A stretch of 57,275 nt of DNA, from assembly GCA_002309715.1 (NCBI GenBank), contig DBXW01000012.1, forward strand, positions 1-57,275, in the 5' to 3' direction. The stretch is from Candidatus Avelusimicrobium cornigerorum (GTDB lineage Bacteria; Elusimicrobiota; Elusimicrobia; Elusimicrobiales; Elusimicrobiaceae). The notes under the pieces are model-generated. The model saw only the letters and a program-made list of their open reading frames with translations. It was not told the DNA's origin and searched no databases. Shown piece after piece: positions 33,558-42,055 of this stretch; within the stretch, counting starts at the first letter, position 1; each line of letters begins with the position of its first letter. The translations under genes were made by a program, and so were the position numbers.

Positions 33558-34505
33558 ATGAAAAAGATTTTGTTTTTGGCCATTTGTTTAGGAAGTGTCC
33601 AAGCGGTATTAGCCCAAACGCCGCAAGCGGCTCCCGTGGATACTTTGACCGAGCAAGAAGCGGCTACGGTGGCGGCCTTGTTGGCTAAAAACGCTGACGA
33701 GCAAGCCCCCAAAGCAAAATCGGAAAACAATGACAAAATTGTTCTGCCGGAAGAAACCAAAAAGGAAGCGCTCTCCGCTTCTGCACAAGAGCCGTCTGGT
33801 AAAACTACCCAACAAACCGTCGCTGAAGAATCGGAAGAAGAAAAAGAAGAACCGACGGAAAAAGGAACCTGCTTGACGGTAGCCTTTGTAGATATTGATG
33901 TTGCCTTTAACGAACATCCGCGTACAATTGCCGTTAAAGAACAAATCCGCGAGAAAATTTTAGCCAAAGAAAGTGAAGTCGCCCGCGCCAAAGAAGAAAT
34001 AGAAATGCGTACACGGGAAAATGAACGATTAGCGGCTTTAGTGCGCGGTCTCAAACCTTTTTACGAGCGCATTGTGGTAGAGCCGCACCCGTTACTGCCC
34101 AAAATAGAAGAGACGGCCGATACGTTAGAAATGAGTAATTTACTGAATCATCTTACCTTTGCGCAAGCAGAACAACCTACGGCCAGCCCTTTAAATACGC
34201 CGGCACAATTGGAAGATATTACCGCACGTATGACGGAAAATAAAAAAGTGATTGAGGAGCGCAGTTTTTTTATTGATAATTATAAATACACTACGCGCGA
34301 AGAAATCCTGAAACTGGAAAAAACAGAAGTAAATGAAATTTTACAAGACATCTACCGGGAGATAAAATCTTTTGCGAAGAAAAGAAACATAGGTGCCCTG
34401 GTACGAAAAGACGAAATTTTATATGGCGAAAAACCGGTTAATGTAACGCAAGATTTTGTGAACCGGTTGAAAAAATCTAAAAAATACCGCAAACGCGGAA
34501 AGTAA
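33558..34505 (+). CDS. OmpH/Skp-like periplasmic chaperone, extended
   Basis: A 315-residue precursor with signal peptide (about 1-19). A low-complexity Glu/Lys/Ala stretch (about 20-100) precedes the OmpH core, recognisable as VAFVDIDVAFNEHPRTIAVKEQ and a long charged coiled coil. The C-terminal part resembles the OmpH end (IYREIKSFAKKRNIGALVRKDEILYG). E. coli Skp has about 160 residues, so this is nearly twice the size, with a distinct N-terminal extension and an insert (about 180-225). Position between bamA and lpxD is the classic one and supports a chaperone role for outer-membrane proteins. Confidence 0.83.
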   Translation: MKKILFLAICLGSVQAVLAQTPQAAPVDTLTEQEAATVAALLAKNADEQAPKAKSENNDKIVLPEETKKEALSASAQEPSGKTTQQTVAEESEEEKEEPTEKGTCLTVAFVDIDVAFNEHPRTIAVKEQIREKILAKESEVARAKEEIEMRTRENERLAALVRGLKPFYERIVVEPHPLLPKIEETADTLEMSNLLNHLTFAQAEQPTASPLNTPAQLEDITARMTENKKVIEERSFFIDNYKYTTREEILKLEKTEVNEILQDIYREIKSFAKKRNIGALVRKDEILYGEKPVNVTQDFVNRLKKSKKYRKRGK

Positions 34506-34515
34506 CGAGGTGTTT

Positions 34516-35592
34516 ATGATGCAACTATCTGTCAGTGAAATTGCCCGGATTACCCAGGCGCAAGCCGAAGGGAAAACGGACATGGTTATTTCTCATTTGT
34601 GCTCGTTAGAAGATGCACAGGAAGGGGGAATTTGCTATGTGGCATCGGCAGACAAACTTGAACTACTCAACCAATTAAAAGCCTCGGCCGTTATTTTACC
34701 GCAAGAAGTCAAAGGCCAACCGTTTGTTTTTTCGGGCGCAGTGTTGTATGCTCAAAACCCGGAATGGGCATTTATTTTACTGATGAAATACGTAGATGCG
34801 GCCCGTTCTAAACATACGCCTGGCATCCACCCAACGGCCGTTATCAGCCCGAAGGCCAAATTCGGTAAAGATGTATCTGTCGGTGCCTATAGCGTGATTG
34901 AAGATGGTGTAACTATAGGGGATAATACGGTTATTTTTCCGCAATGTTATATCGGCAAAGATGTAATCGTCGGCAAGAATTGTTATATTTATCCGCAAGT
35001 AGTTATCCGCGAAGATTGCGTGCTAAAAGATTATGTGATTTTGCAACCCGGTGCGCGTATCGGCGCAGACGGATTTGGCTTTACTTTTCACAATGGCCGC
35101 CACCAAAAAATTCCGCAAATCGGCAACGTGGTACTCGGTAACGACGTGGAAATCCAAGCCAATACGTGCATAGACCGGGCAAAAATTTCCAGCACCGTTA
35201 TCGGTGACAATACGAAAATTGATAATTTGGTACAGGTTGGTCACAACGTGCGTGTCGGGCAGAGTAGTATTTTCTGTGCGCAAGTGGGCATCGCCGGCAC
35301 AACGGATATCGGCAACGGGGTGGTGTTAGCCGGACAAGTAGGCTTGGCCGGTCATATGAAAGTGGGTGATGGGGCCCAAATCGGTGCACAGTCGGGAGTG
35401 ATGAACGATATCCCCGCCGGAAAAACGTATTTCGGCTTCCCGGCTATGCCGCAAAAGGAAGCCTTCCGCCAAATGGCTATGGTTCGTAAATTGCCGGAAA
35501 TATATAAAGAATTTCAACAATTTAAAAAAGAACTTCAAGCCGCAAAAAAGTTATCGTTTTGGGATAAACTTAAAAAAATGATGGGGCGTTAA
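34516..35592 (+). CDS. lpxD: UDP-3-O-acylglucosamine N-acyltransferase
   Basis: Third enzyme of lipid A synthesis; adds the N-linked acyl chain. About 358 residues: an N-terminal uridine-binding domain (about 1-100), then a left-handed beta-helix of hexapeptide repeats (about 105-320). It shows the RIGADGFGF block and the catalytic His in QVGHNV. A C-terminal coil follows. The start is either ATG 34516 or ATG 34519; both follow GAGG and differ by one Met. Part of bamA-ompH-lpxD-lpxC-fabZ-lpxA-lpxI. Confidence 0.95.
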   Translation: MMQLSVSEIARITQAQAEGKTDMVISHLCSLEDAQEGGICYVASADKLELLNQLKASAVILPQEVKGQPFVFSGAVLYAQNPEWAFILLMKYVDAARSKHTPGIHPTAVISPKAKFGKDVSVGAYSVIEDGVTIGDNTVIFPQCYIGKDVIVGKNCYIYPQVVIREDCVLKDYVILQPGARIGADGFGFTFHNGRHQKIPQIGNVVLGNDVEIQANTCIDRAKISSTVIGDNTKIDNLVQVGHNVRVGQSSIFCAQVGIAGTTDIGNGVVLAGQVGLAGHMKVGDGAQIGAQSGVMNDIPAGKTYFGFPAMPQKEAFRQMAMVRKLPEIYKEFQQFKKELQAAKKLSFWDKLKKMMGR

Positions 35593-35594
35593 TT

Positions 35595-36425
35595 ATGCGT
35601 AAGACTCTTGCTTCTACGGTTGTTATTGAGGGGATCGGGTTGCATACCGGTTTGCCTACTACAATGAAATTTAAACCTGCTGAAAACGGGATTACTTTTT
35701 TACGTACGGATTTGTCGGGTTCTGCGCCAATTAAGGCGGATGTATACCACGTGGGCTCTACCTTGCGCGGTACTAATTTAAAAAATGATACAGCCGAAGT
35801 ATGCACCGTGGAACACGTATTATCTGCCTTGCATGCGTTGGGTATTACCGATGTGTGTGTGGAAATGGATGGCCCCGAGCCGCCTGTTACCGACGGAGCC
35901 AGTGATGAGTATGCCGACGCGTTTGTAAACGCGGGGTTTAAGGAGTTAAGTGCCGAGCAACCCGTATTAAACTTAACTAAAAAAGTTACCTACACAAGCG
36001 GTGATATTTCTTACAGTGCCGAGCCGGCCGATAAACTAACGTTTCATTTTGTGTATGAGCATAAAAATCCGTTGGTGGCACATTTAGAGTATACGGTAGA
36101 ACTCACACCGGAAAATTACCGCGAGCAAATTGCCCGTGCGCGCACGTTCGGGTTTGAGGAAGAACTCGCATTTTTAAAAGCACATGGATTGGCCAAAGGC
36201 GGCAATTTGGAAAACGCCGTTATTATCGGCAAAGACCGTTTTTTAAATGAGCGTCGCTATCCGGATGAAATGGTACGGCATAAACTGTTAGATTTAATCG
36301 GGGACATTAGTTTAACCGGTTTAAAATTGCCGCCGTTGAAAATTTCTTGCCGGGGGGGCGGCCACAAACATAACGTAATTTTTGCTAAAATTTTATTAGA
36401 TAACAGAGAGGAAAAATGGAAGTAA
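35595..36425 (+). CDS. lpxC: UDP-3-O-acyl-N-acetylglucosamine deacetylase
   Basis: Zinc amidase that commits UDP-GlcNAc to lipid A. The 276-residue enzyme shows GIGLHTG, the zinc His in VEHVLSALHALG, GASDEYADAF, and the second zinc cluster RHKLLDLIGDISL. GGGHKHN near the end supplies the catalytic His. A little shorter than E. coli LpxC (305). Ends overlapping fabZ by 10 bp. Confidence 0.95.
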   Translation: MRKTLASTVVIEGIGLHTGLPTTMKFKPAENGITFLRTDLSGSAPIKADVYHVGSTLRGTNLKNDTAEVCTVEHVLSALHALGITDVCVEMDGPEPPVTDGASDEYADAFVNAGFKELSAEQPVLNLTKKVTYTSGDISYSAEPADKLTFHFVYEHKNPLVAHLEYTVELTPENYREQIARARTFGFEEELAFLKAHGLAKGGNLENAVIIGKDRFLNERRYPDEMVRHKLLDLIGDISLTGLKLPPLKISCRGGGHKHNVIFAKILLDNREEKWK

Positions 36426-36907
36426 AGACGGTTAGTTTAAAAGATTTTTTGACGCTTCCGGTTCGTGAGATATATGGCCCGGAAGATATCAAAGCACATA
36501 TCCCGCACCGCGAGCCTTTTTTGCTTGTGGACGAGGTGCGTGTGCTGGAAAAAGACCGCAAATATATCGGTGTGCATCACGTAAATCCGGACGAATTTTT
36601 CTTTAAAGGACATTTCCCGGGGCATCCGGTCATGCCGGGGGTACTGGTTATTGAAAGTATGGCTCAAGCGTTTGGCGGAGCGGTTATGCACGATTTGTGT
36701 AAAGACAAAAAATTAGTGCCGCTTTTTTTAAGTATTGAGCAAGCCAAATTCCGTGGGATGATTTGCCCCGGAGATGAGTTGGAAATGCCCATCAAGATTT
36801 TACGTTTAGGTCGTATATCTAAAATTTACAGCGAGGCTTATGTGAAAGGAAAACTATGCACACAAGCCACGTTGAATTTTGTTTTAGGAGATTCCCCACA
36901 TGACTAA
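36416..36907 (+). CDS. fabZ: 3-hydroxyacyl-ACP dehydratase FabZ
   Basis: Hot-dog dehydratase of fatty-acid elongation. The 163-residue protein shows IPHREPFLLVDEV, the catalytic His in HFPGHPVMPGVLVIESMAQ and its Glu, and the usual end. It competes with lipid A enzymes for 3-hydroxyacyl-ACP, which explains its place between lpxC and lpxA. GAGG lies before its ATG inside lpxC. Confidence 0.97.
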   Translation: MEVKTVSLKDFLTLPVREIYGPEDIKAHIPHREPFLLVDEVRVLEKDRKYIGVHHVNPDEFFFKGHFPGHPVMPGVLVIESMAQAFGGAVMHDLCKDKKLVPLFLSIEQAKFRGMICPGDELEMPIKILRLGRISKIYSEAYVKGKLCTQATLNFVLGDSPHD

Positions 36908-37700
36908 CATTCACCCCACAGCGGTTGTGGACCCTTCCGCTAAAATAGATCCCTCTACCGTTATAGGTCCATATACGGTTATCGGCAAAGATGTTGTGAT
37001 CGGTAAAAACAACCATATCGGCCCGTTCTGCGTTATTGAAAATACTACGATGGGCGATAACAACGAGTTGATTGCGAGTGCTTTTATCGGTGTGAAGCCG
37101 CAAGATTTGTCGTATAAAGAAGAGCCTACCCGTGTGACAATGGGTAACGGTAATAAAATCCGCGAGTGCGTAACGATTCACCGCTCTACCGACGTAAACG
37201 TGCCTACTTCGGTTGGTAATAATTGCTTGCTGATGGCCAACTCCCACATTGCGCACGATTGCCATTTGGGGAGCAATATCATTATTGCCAACAGCACCGC
37301 TATCGCCGGTCATATCACGATAGAAGATAAAGCGGTTATTTCAGGGCTAATCGGTGTGCACCAATTTTCACGCATAGGTACAATGGCTATGATTTCCGGC
37401 GGTTCTATGGTGCATCAAGACGTACCGCCTTATTGTATGGCACAAGGTCACCGGGCGCGGTTGGTGGGGCTGAACTTGGTGGGGATGCGCCGCAACGGGA
37501 TGTCCCGCGAGAGTATATTAGCCGTTAAACGCGCTTTTAAATTCTTGTTTAGAAGTGGCAAACTGCTTAGCCAAGCCGTCAAAGAATTGGAAGCCGCTCA
37601 TCCGTGTGCTGAAGTACAACATATGTTAGATTTTTGCAAGACTTCCGCGCGCGGTGTTATTGCCGCTAAACGCAGTATGAGAGAAAATGACGACGAATAA
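36900..37700 (+). CDS. lpxA: UDP-GlcNAc acyltransferase
   Basis: First acylation of lipid A synthesis. The 266-residue left-handed beta-helix starts IHPTAVVDPSAKI. It has the catalytic His region NSHIAHDCHLGSN, HQFSRIGTMAMISGGS, and the helical C-terminal domain GLNLVGMRRNGMS. Overlaps fabZ by 8 bp and lpxI by 14 bp, implying coupled translation. Confidence 0.97.
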   Translation: MTNIHPTAVVDPSAKIDPSTVIGPYTVIGKDVVIGKNNHIGPFCVIENTTMGDNNELIASAFIGVKPQDLSYKEEPTRVTMGNGNKIRECVTIHRSTDVNVPTSVGNNCLLMANSHIAHDCHLGSNIIIANSTAIAGHITIEDKAVISGLIGVHQFSRIGTMAMISGGSMVHQDVPPYCMAQGHRARLVGLNLVGMRRNGMSRESILAVKRAFKFLFRSGKLLSQAVKELEAAHPCAEVQHMLDFCKTSARGVIAAKRSMRENDDE

Positions 37701-38511
37701 AATTGGACTTATCGCCGGCGAAGGCAAAATGCCTATTTACATTGCCCAAAAAGCGGCTGCTAAAGGATACGAAGTGGTGGTGGCGGGCATCAAAGGCAAT
37801 GCTTTCGTGCAAGATTATCCTAACGCGGCGGTGTTTTCCACCTTTAGGTTGGGGCAACTGGGCAAAGCCATTAACTTTTTTAAGAGTAACGGCGTGACAC
37901 GCATTATTATGGCCGGGCGCGTGCAACACGGTTCCATATTTTCCAATATCGTGCCCGATTTGCGCGGAGCCAAAGTGCTGGCATCTATTAAGTCTATGCG
38001 CCCTAAAAATATTCTCTCTCGCGTGATTGAAGAATTTAAAAAAGACGGCATTGAATTTGCCAGTTCGGCCTCGTTTTTGGAAGATTTTTTACCTGCCAAA
38101 GGGGTGTTATCGGCCCGCCAACCTACCGAAGAAGAACAAAAAACCATTGCGTATGGTTTTCATATTGCCAAACAAATGGCCGGTATGGATATCGGCCTAA
38201 CGTGTGTAGTCAGTCAAAATGCCGTAATTGCCGTGGAAGGGATGGAAGGCACCGACCGGTGCATCCGCCGGGCGGGGGAACTGGTCAAAGAACACGCGGA
38301 GAAAAAATCGGCCATAGCCGTAGTTAAAGTGGCCCGCCCCAACCAAGACAACCGCTACGATTTGCCCGTTATCGGCAAAGGTACGCTGGAGAGTTTGATA
38401 GCGGCCGGGTTTACGGTGTTGGCGTTTGAAGCCGGGCAGACCTTGGTAATGGATTTGGAAGAAGTCGTTAAACTTGCCGATAAACACAAAATTTGTTTGT
38501 GTGCCATTTAA
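37687..38511 (+). CDS. lpxI: UDP-2,3-diacylglucosamine diphosphatase LpxI (DUF1009)
   Basis: Hydrolyses UDP-2,3-diacylglucosamine to lipid X. The 274-residue protein opens with IGLIAGEGKMPIYIAQKA and contains MAGRVQHGS, LEDFLPAKGVLS, the DIGLTCVVSQNAVIAVEGMEGTD block, and the C-terminal KVARPNQDNRYDLPVIG with the conserved D-x-R-x-D-x-P. LpxI replaces LpxH in a minority of bacteria. lpxB is not in the window. Confidence 0.93.
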   Translation: MTTNKIGLIAGEGKMPIYIAQKAAAKGYEVVVAGIKGNAFVQDYPNAAVFSTFRLGQLGKAINFFKSNGVTRIIMAGRVQHGSIFSNIVPDLRGAKVLASIKSMRPKNILSRVIEEFKKDGIEFASSASFLEDFLPAKGVLSARQPTEEEQKTIAYGFHIAKQMAGMDIGLTCVVSQNAVIAVEGMEGTDRCIRRAGELVKEHAEKKSAIAVVKVARPNQDNRYDLPVIGKGTLESLIAAGFTVLAFEAGQTLVMDLEEVVKLADKHKICLCAI

Positions 38512-38533
38512 TTAGAAAATTTTTTGCAAAATG

Positions 38534-38571
38534 AAAGAGGTCTTATTTTTCCCACGAAATAAGACCTCTTT
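38534..38571 (+). terminator. Terminator of the bamA-lpxI operon
   Basis: AAAGAGGTCTTATTT pairs perfectly with AAATAAGACCTCTTT around an 8-nt loop, 23 bp after the lpxI stop. Confidence 0.9.
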
Positions 38572-38911
38572 GGTAGTCCGGCGGTTGGGTCCCCTCCCGC
38601 GCGCCGAACCGGATGAAATTTTAAGAAGCCCCACCGGGTACTCCGGCCGGGGCTTCTTTAGCGCGGGGGTCGGTCTAGTGTCAACCCCTGCACTTATCCC
38701 CTGTGTTTTTTTGTCAAAGGGAACCTTGATTTATCCCCCGAAAAAATGACGATAATGTTATCCTAAAAGATTAGATTCCTTCCCGCAATGTAAAAAAAGG
38801 GTTAGATTTGTGTTGGCCACATGGGCACATGATCTGGCACTGCATGCTGTGTGTGATGTCAATTTGCATATTATATGGTTGTGATTTTGCACGATTTTTC
38901 GTTTCTTTTTT
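38572..38911. other. Gene-free, GC-rich then AT-rich stretch
   Basis: No protein gene is supported. An overlapping 72-codon frame (38531-38749) runs through two strong hairpins and is dismissed. The first part (38575-38700) is much more GC-rich than its surroundings and folds into nested stems around the second terminator (CCCGCGC at 38596-38602 with GCGCGGG at 38661-38667), so a small structured RNA is possible. From about 38760 it is featureless, leading to the pilin promoter. Confidence 0.4.
38623..38658 (+). terminator. Second strong hairpin after lpxI
   Basis: AAGAAGCCCC / GGGGCTTCTT outer stem with an inner CCGG/CCGG pair, followed by TTTAG. Could end a short RNA that begins after the first terminator, or serve as a back-up. 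Confidence 0.7.
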
Positions 38912-38920
38912 TGTTATAAT
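38912..38920 (+). promoter_or_regulatory. Extended -10 box of the pilin gene at 38945
   Basis: TGT-TATAAT, a perfect extended -10. A TTGCAC lies too far (22 bp) to be a normal -35. GGGATA lies before the ATG. Confidence 0.6.
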
Positions 38921-38944
38921 TTATGTGGGATTTGTAGGGATAAT

Positions 38945-39502
38945 ATGCAAAAAGGTTTTACGCTACTTGAACTATTGGTCGTAGTTTTAATCGTTGGTAT
39001 TTTGGCTGCCGTTGCGTTGCCGCAATATAAAAAAGCAGTGGAAAAGGCCAAAGCCGCACAAGCCATTACCATGCTAAAATCGGTTGTTAATGCACAGCGG
39101 CGCTACTTTTTGGCTAACGGAAAATATGCCGAAAGTTTTGCCGAGTTGGATATTACTATTCCTTGGACCGGGCATACTTTATTTCACAGAAATATTTCGG
39201 AAACGTTATCTAACAACGATTGGGCCGTGCAAATGGTGGGTGGTGATAGCGGCAGCGTGCGCGTAGGCCGTTTGACCGGGCCTTACCGAGGAACGGGTTT
39301 TTATGTGTTTTTCAATTATACCGGAAGCGGCCATTATAAAAATAATGTTTTATATTGTTTGGAAACAAAATCTTCCGCAGATTACCGGGTAACTTGGAGC
39401 GGTGGGCAAGGGAACTATTGCAACAAACTGTTCAAAGGCACGCTACTTACACCGACAAACGCCAAATCGGACTCCTTTTTAATTTCAGACGCTACTTGGT
39501 AG
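38945..39502 (+). CDS. Type IV pilin-like protein
   Basis: A 185-residue prepilin. Leader MQKG then FTLLELLVVVLIVGILAAVALPQ, with Glu at +5 and the long N-terminal helix. The globular domain has two late Cys (YCLETK, NYCNKL) that may close a disulphide loop. It shares the helix region almost exactly with the pilin at 29308-29808, but the soluble domains differ. Monocistronic. Confidence 0.92.
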   Translation: MQKGFTLLELLVVVLIVGILAAVALPQYKKAVEKAKAAQAITMLKSVVNAQRRYFLANGKYAESFAELDITIPWTGHTLFHRNISETLSNNDWAVQMVGGDSGSVRVGRLTGPYRGTGFYVFFNYTGSGHYKNNVLYCLETKSSADYRVTWSGGQGNYCNKLFKGTLLTPTNAKSDSFLISDATW

Positions 39503-39560
39503 TCCCTTATCCTCATCATTTTTAGCCGTTTTTCCCTAGGCATAAACCGGCATAAATTAG

Positions 39561-39566
39561 TAAAAT
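39561..39566 (+). promoter_or_regulatory. Possible -10 box of the M50 protease gene
   Basis: TAAAAT ends 9 bp before the ATG at 39576. No ribosome binding site is present. A near-leaderless start is likely. Confidence 0.4.
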
Positions 39567-39575
39567 ATAGCATAT

Positions 39576-40208
39576 ATGCAATTTATACTTTTTATACCGA
39601 TTTTATTTTTTTCCATTATCGTGCATGAGTTTGCTCACGGATACGTGGCTTACCGCTTGGGCGATAATACAGCCTACTATTCGGGCCGCCTGACGTTAAA
39701 CCCGCTGGCGCATATAGATTTTATGGGGACAATTTTAGTGCCGCTACTGTGCCTGGGTATCGGAATGCCGCTATTCGGATGGGCCAAGCCTGTGCCGGTA
39801 AACCCGCTTCATTTACCTTCCCCGCGTAAAGACATGGGCAAGGTGGCTATTGCCGGGCCAACGGTCAATTTGTTACTTGCGATTATTTTTGCCATTATCT
39901 TAAAAATAGTTATCTTATCGCAAGGTTTTTTGTCGGCCCAAACAGTACAAAGTTTGTTTGTGGCGTTGCAGTACGGTATTTTGGTTAATGTCATGTTGGC
40001 CGTATTTAATTTAATGCCGATTACTCCGTTAGACGGTGGCCGTATCGTTACCGCGCTTTTGCCCGGCCCAATGGCTCTATCGTATGACCGTTTTTTCAGC
40101 CGTTATGGGATGTTTATTGTGATTGGGCTTATTGCAACGGGGTTAATTCGGTATTTGATTTTGCCGCCGGCAACGCTTATGCTGACGCTGATTAGTCAAA
40201 TTTTATAG
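39576..40208 (+). CDS. Site-2 protease family (M50) membrane metalloprotease
   Basis: A 210-residue membrane protease with about six helices. HEFAHGYVA (HExxH) and NLMPITPLDGG (third zinc ligand Asp) are present. No PDZ domain, so it belongs to the compact M50B group and not the RseP type. Substrate unknown. Followed by trpS after 9 bp. Confidence 0.92.
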   Translation: MQFILFIPILFFSIIVHEFAHGYVAYRLGDNTAYYSGRLTLNPLAHIDFMGTILVPLLCLGIGMPLFGWAKPVPVNPLHLPSPRKDMGKVAIAGPTVNLLLAIIFAIILKIVILSQGFLSAQTVQSLFVALQYGILVNVMLAVFNLMPITPLDGGRIVTALLPGPMALSYDRFFSRYGMFIVIGLIATGLIRYLILPPATLMLTLISQIL

Positions 40209-40217
40209 AGGTTTTTT

Positions 40218-41273
40218 ATGACAGATAACAAAATTGTACTTTCCGGTATGCGCCCCACGGGCAAACTTCACTTGGGTAACTACCACGGTGCCCTTAAAAA
40301 TTGGGTGTCTCTGCAAGATAAATACAACTGTTTTTTCTTCGTGGCGGATTTGCACTCTTTAACGACTGCTTATGAGCAAACCGAAAATTTAGCCGCCAAT
40401 AGTGAGGCCATGCTTATTGACTGGCTGACCGCCGGATTGGATCCGAAAAAATGTACGATTTTTATTCAATCGGACGTGCCGGAAGTAAGTGAACTCAATA
40501 CCTTGCTTGGTATGATTACGCCCTTGGGGTGGCTACTGAGAAACCCGACGTACAAAGAGCAATTACAAGAACTTTTTAAACAAAAATACGCCGGGCAATT
40601 AGATGAAAAAACACTCGGCGAGAAACTGGCCTCTATTGCCGGCGACGAAGAAATTTCCTGTTTTGGCTTTTTGGGCTATCCCGTTTTAATGGCAACGGAT
40701 ATCCTTATTCAACAGGCGTCGTTTGTGCCGGTGGGGCAAGACCAGACCGCGCATCTGGAAATCGCGCGCGACCTGATGCGACGCTTTGAGCAAATTTACG
40801 GGGAACAAGTCTTTACCGAGCCGCGGCCTTTATACACAAACGTAGCGCGTGTGCCGGGTATTGACGGACGGAAAATGTCTAAGTCATACAACAATGCTAT
40901 TTCGTTGGGGGAAGATTTAGACAGCGTGCGCAAAAAAGTGATGACGATGTTTACCGATCCTAACAAGAAAAAAGCCACCGATCCGGCCAACCCCGAAGGT
41001 TGCGTGGTGTATGCCTTCCACAAGATTTACAACCCTAACTGCGCCAAACGTTGTGAAGAGTGCAAGGCGGGGGCTTTAGGTTGTGTGGCGTGCAAAAAGG
41101 AACTCTTTGCACTTATGGAGCCGGAACTGACGGCGTTTGCCGCGCGGCGCAAAGAATTTGAACAGGATAAAGCGCAACTGGCGCAAATCGTGTCTGAAGG
41201 TAAAGAGAAAGCGCGTGCCAACGCGGCGGCGACTTTAACCAAAGTTAAAAAAGTAATGCGGGTGATTAAATGA
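40218..41273 (+). CDS. trpS: Tryptophanyl-tRNA synthetase
   Basis: A 351-residue class I synthetase with GMRPTGKLHLGNYHGAL (HIGH-like), DLHSLT, VGQDQTAHLEIARD and GRKMSKSYNN (KMSKS). A Cys-rich insert (CEECKAGALGCVACKK) near residue 275 may bind zinc or an iron-sulphur cluster, as reported for some TrpRS. ATGA overlap with scpA. Confidence 0.97.
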   Translation: MTDNKIVLSGMRPTGKLHLGNYHGALKNWVSLQDKYNCFFFVADLHSLTTAYEQTENLAANSEAMLIDWLTAGLDPKKCTIFIQSDVPEVSELNTLLGMITPLGWLLRNPTYKEQLQELFKQKYAGQLDEKTLGEKLASIAGDEEISCFGFLGYPVLMATDILIQQASFVPVGQDQTAHLEIARDLMRRFEQIYGEQVFTEPRPLYTNVARVPGIDGRKMSKSYNNAISLGEDLDSVRKKVMTMFTDPNKKKATDPANPEGCVVYAFHKIYNPNCAKRCEECKAGALGCVACKKELFALMEPELTAFAARRKEFEQDKAQLAQIVSEGKEKARANAAATLTKVKKVMRVIK

Positions 41274-42055
41274 TAAATGCTCCGGCGGCAATTAACGTAC
41301 ATATTAACGTCTTTGAAGGCCCGATGGACCTTCTCTTGCACCTTATCAAAAAAGACAATTTAGATGTGTGCGATATCAACATTGCCGAAATTACCAAACA
41401 GTATTTAGATTACTTAAACGTAATGAAAGAACTGAATTTGGAAGTGGCGGGCGAATTTTTGGTGATGGCCAGTACGCTGATGCAAATTAAGGCCAAAACT
41501 TTATTGCCCAGCCAAGCGCCCACGTCGGAAAATGAGGGGCCGGACCCGGCTAAAGAGTTAATTGCCAAACTGGTAGAATATCAAAAATACAAAGAGGCCA
41601 GTGCGTATTTAAACCAAAAATTAGAAGAAAACAAAGATAAATTTTATCGCTCGGCTCCCATTTTTGACAGCGGGGAAAAAGTAGTCAACGTGCAGATGTT
41701 TGATTTACTTGCCGCCGTTAAGCGCGCATTTGAACGGTTGGATGAACGCAAACGCATTGAATTGTTAAAAATTGAAGAATTTCCTATTGAAGTAAAAATG
41801 CAAAAAGTGGTGGATATGCTCAAAGACCGCACGTGGGTTTTGCTAGATGATATTTTTGTGGGCGAGACCAAAAAGCGTGGTATTATCACATGCTTTATGG
41901 CGTTACTTGAGTTGATTAAAATTAAAAAATTACTTGCCCGACAAGATGAAAAAGAGGGGCAAATCCGTATCTATTTAAACCCGGAAAATAAAGACAAGGA
42001 TTTTAAGACCTTAATGCACGGTAGTGATGAAGACGGTAAATCGGAGAATCTATGA
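41270..42055 (+). CDS. scpA: Segregation and condensation protein A
   Basis: Kleisin subunit of the SMC complex. The 261-residue protein shows FEGPMDLLLHLIKKDNLDVCDINIAEITKQYL near the start and the C-terminal winged-helix that touches SMC. 4-bp overlaps (ATGA) with trpS before and scpB after indicate a single translation unit. Confidence 0.95.
   Translation: MINAPAAINVHINVFEGPMDLLLHLIKKDNLDVCDINIAEITKQYLDYLNVMKELNLEVAGEFLVMASTLMQIKAKTLLPSQAPTSENEGPDPAKELIAKLVEYQKYKEASAYLNQKLEENKDKFYRSAPIFDSGEKVVNVQMFDLLAAVKRAFERLDERKRIELLKIEEFPIEVKMQKVVDMLKDRTWVLLDDIFVGETKKRGIITCFMALLELIKIKKLLARQDEKEGQIRIYLNPENKDKDFKTLMHGSDEDGKSENL

Noticed and set aside
38531..38749. 72-codon frame after lpxI
   Set aside because: Contains two strong terminator hairpins and has no family resemblance.
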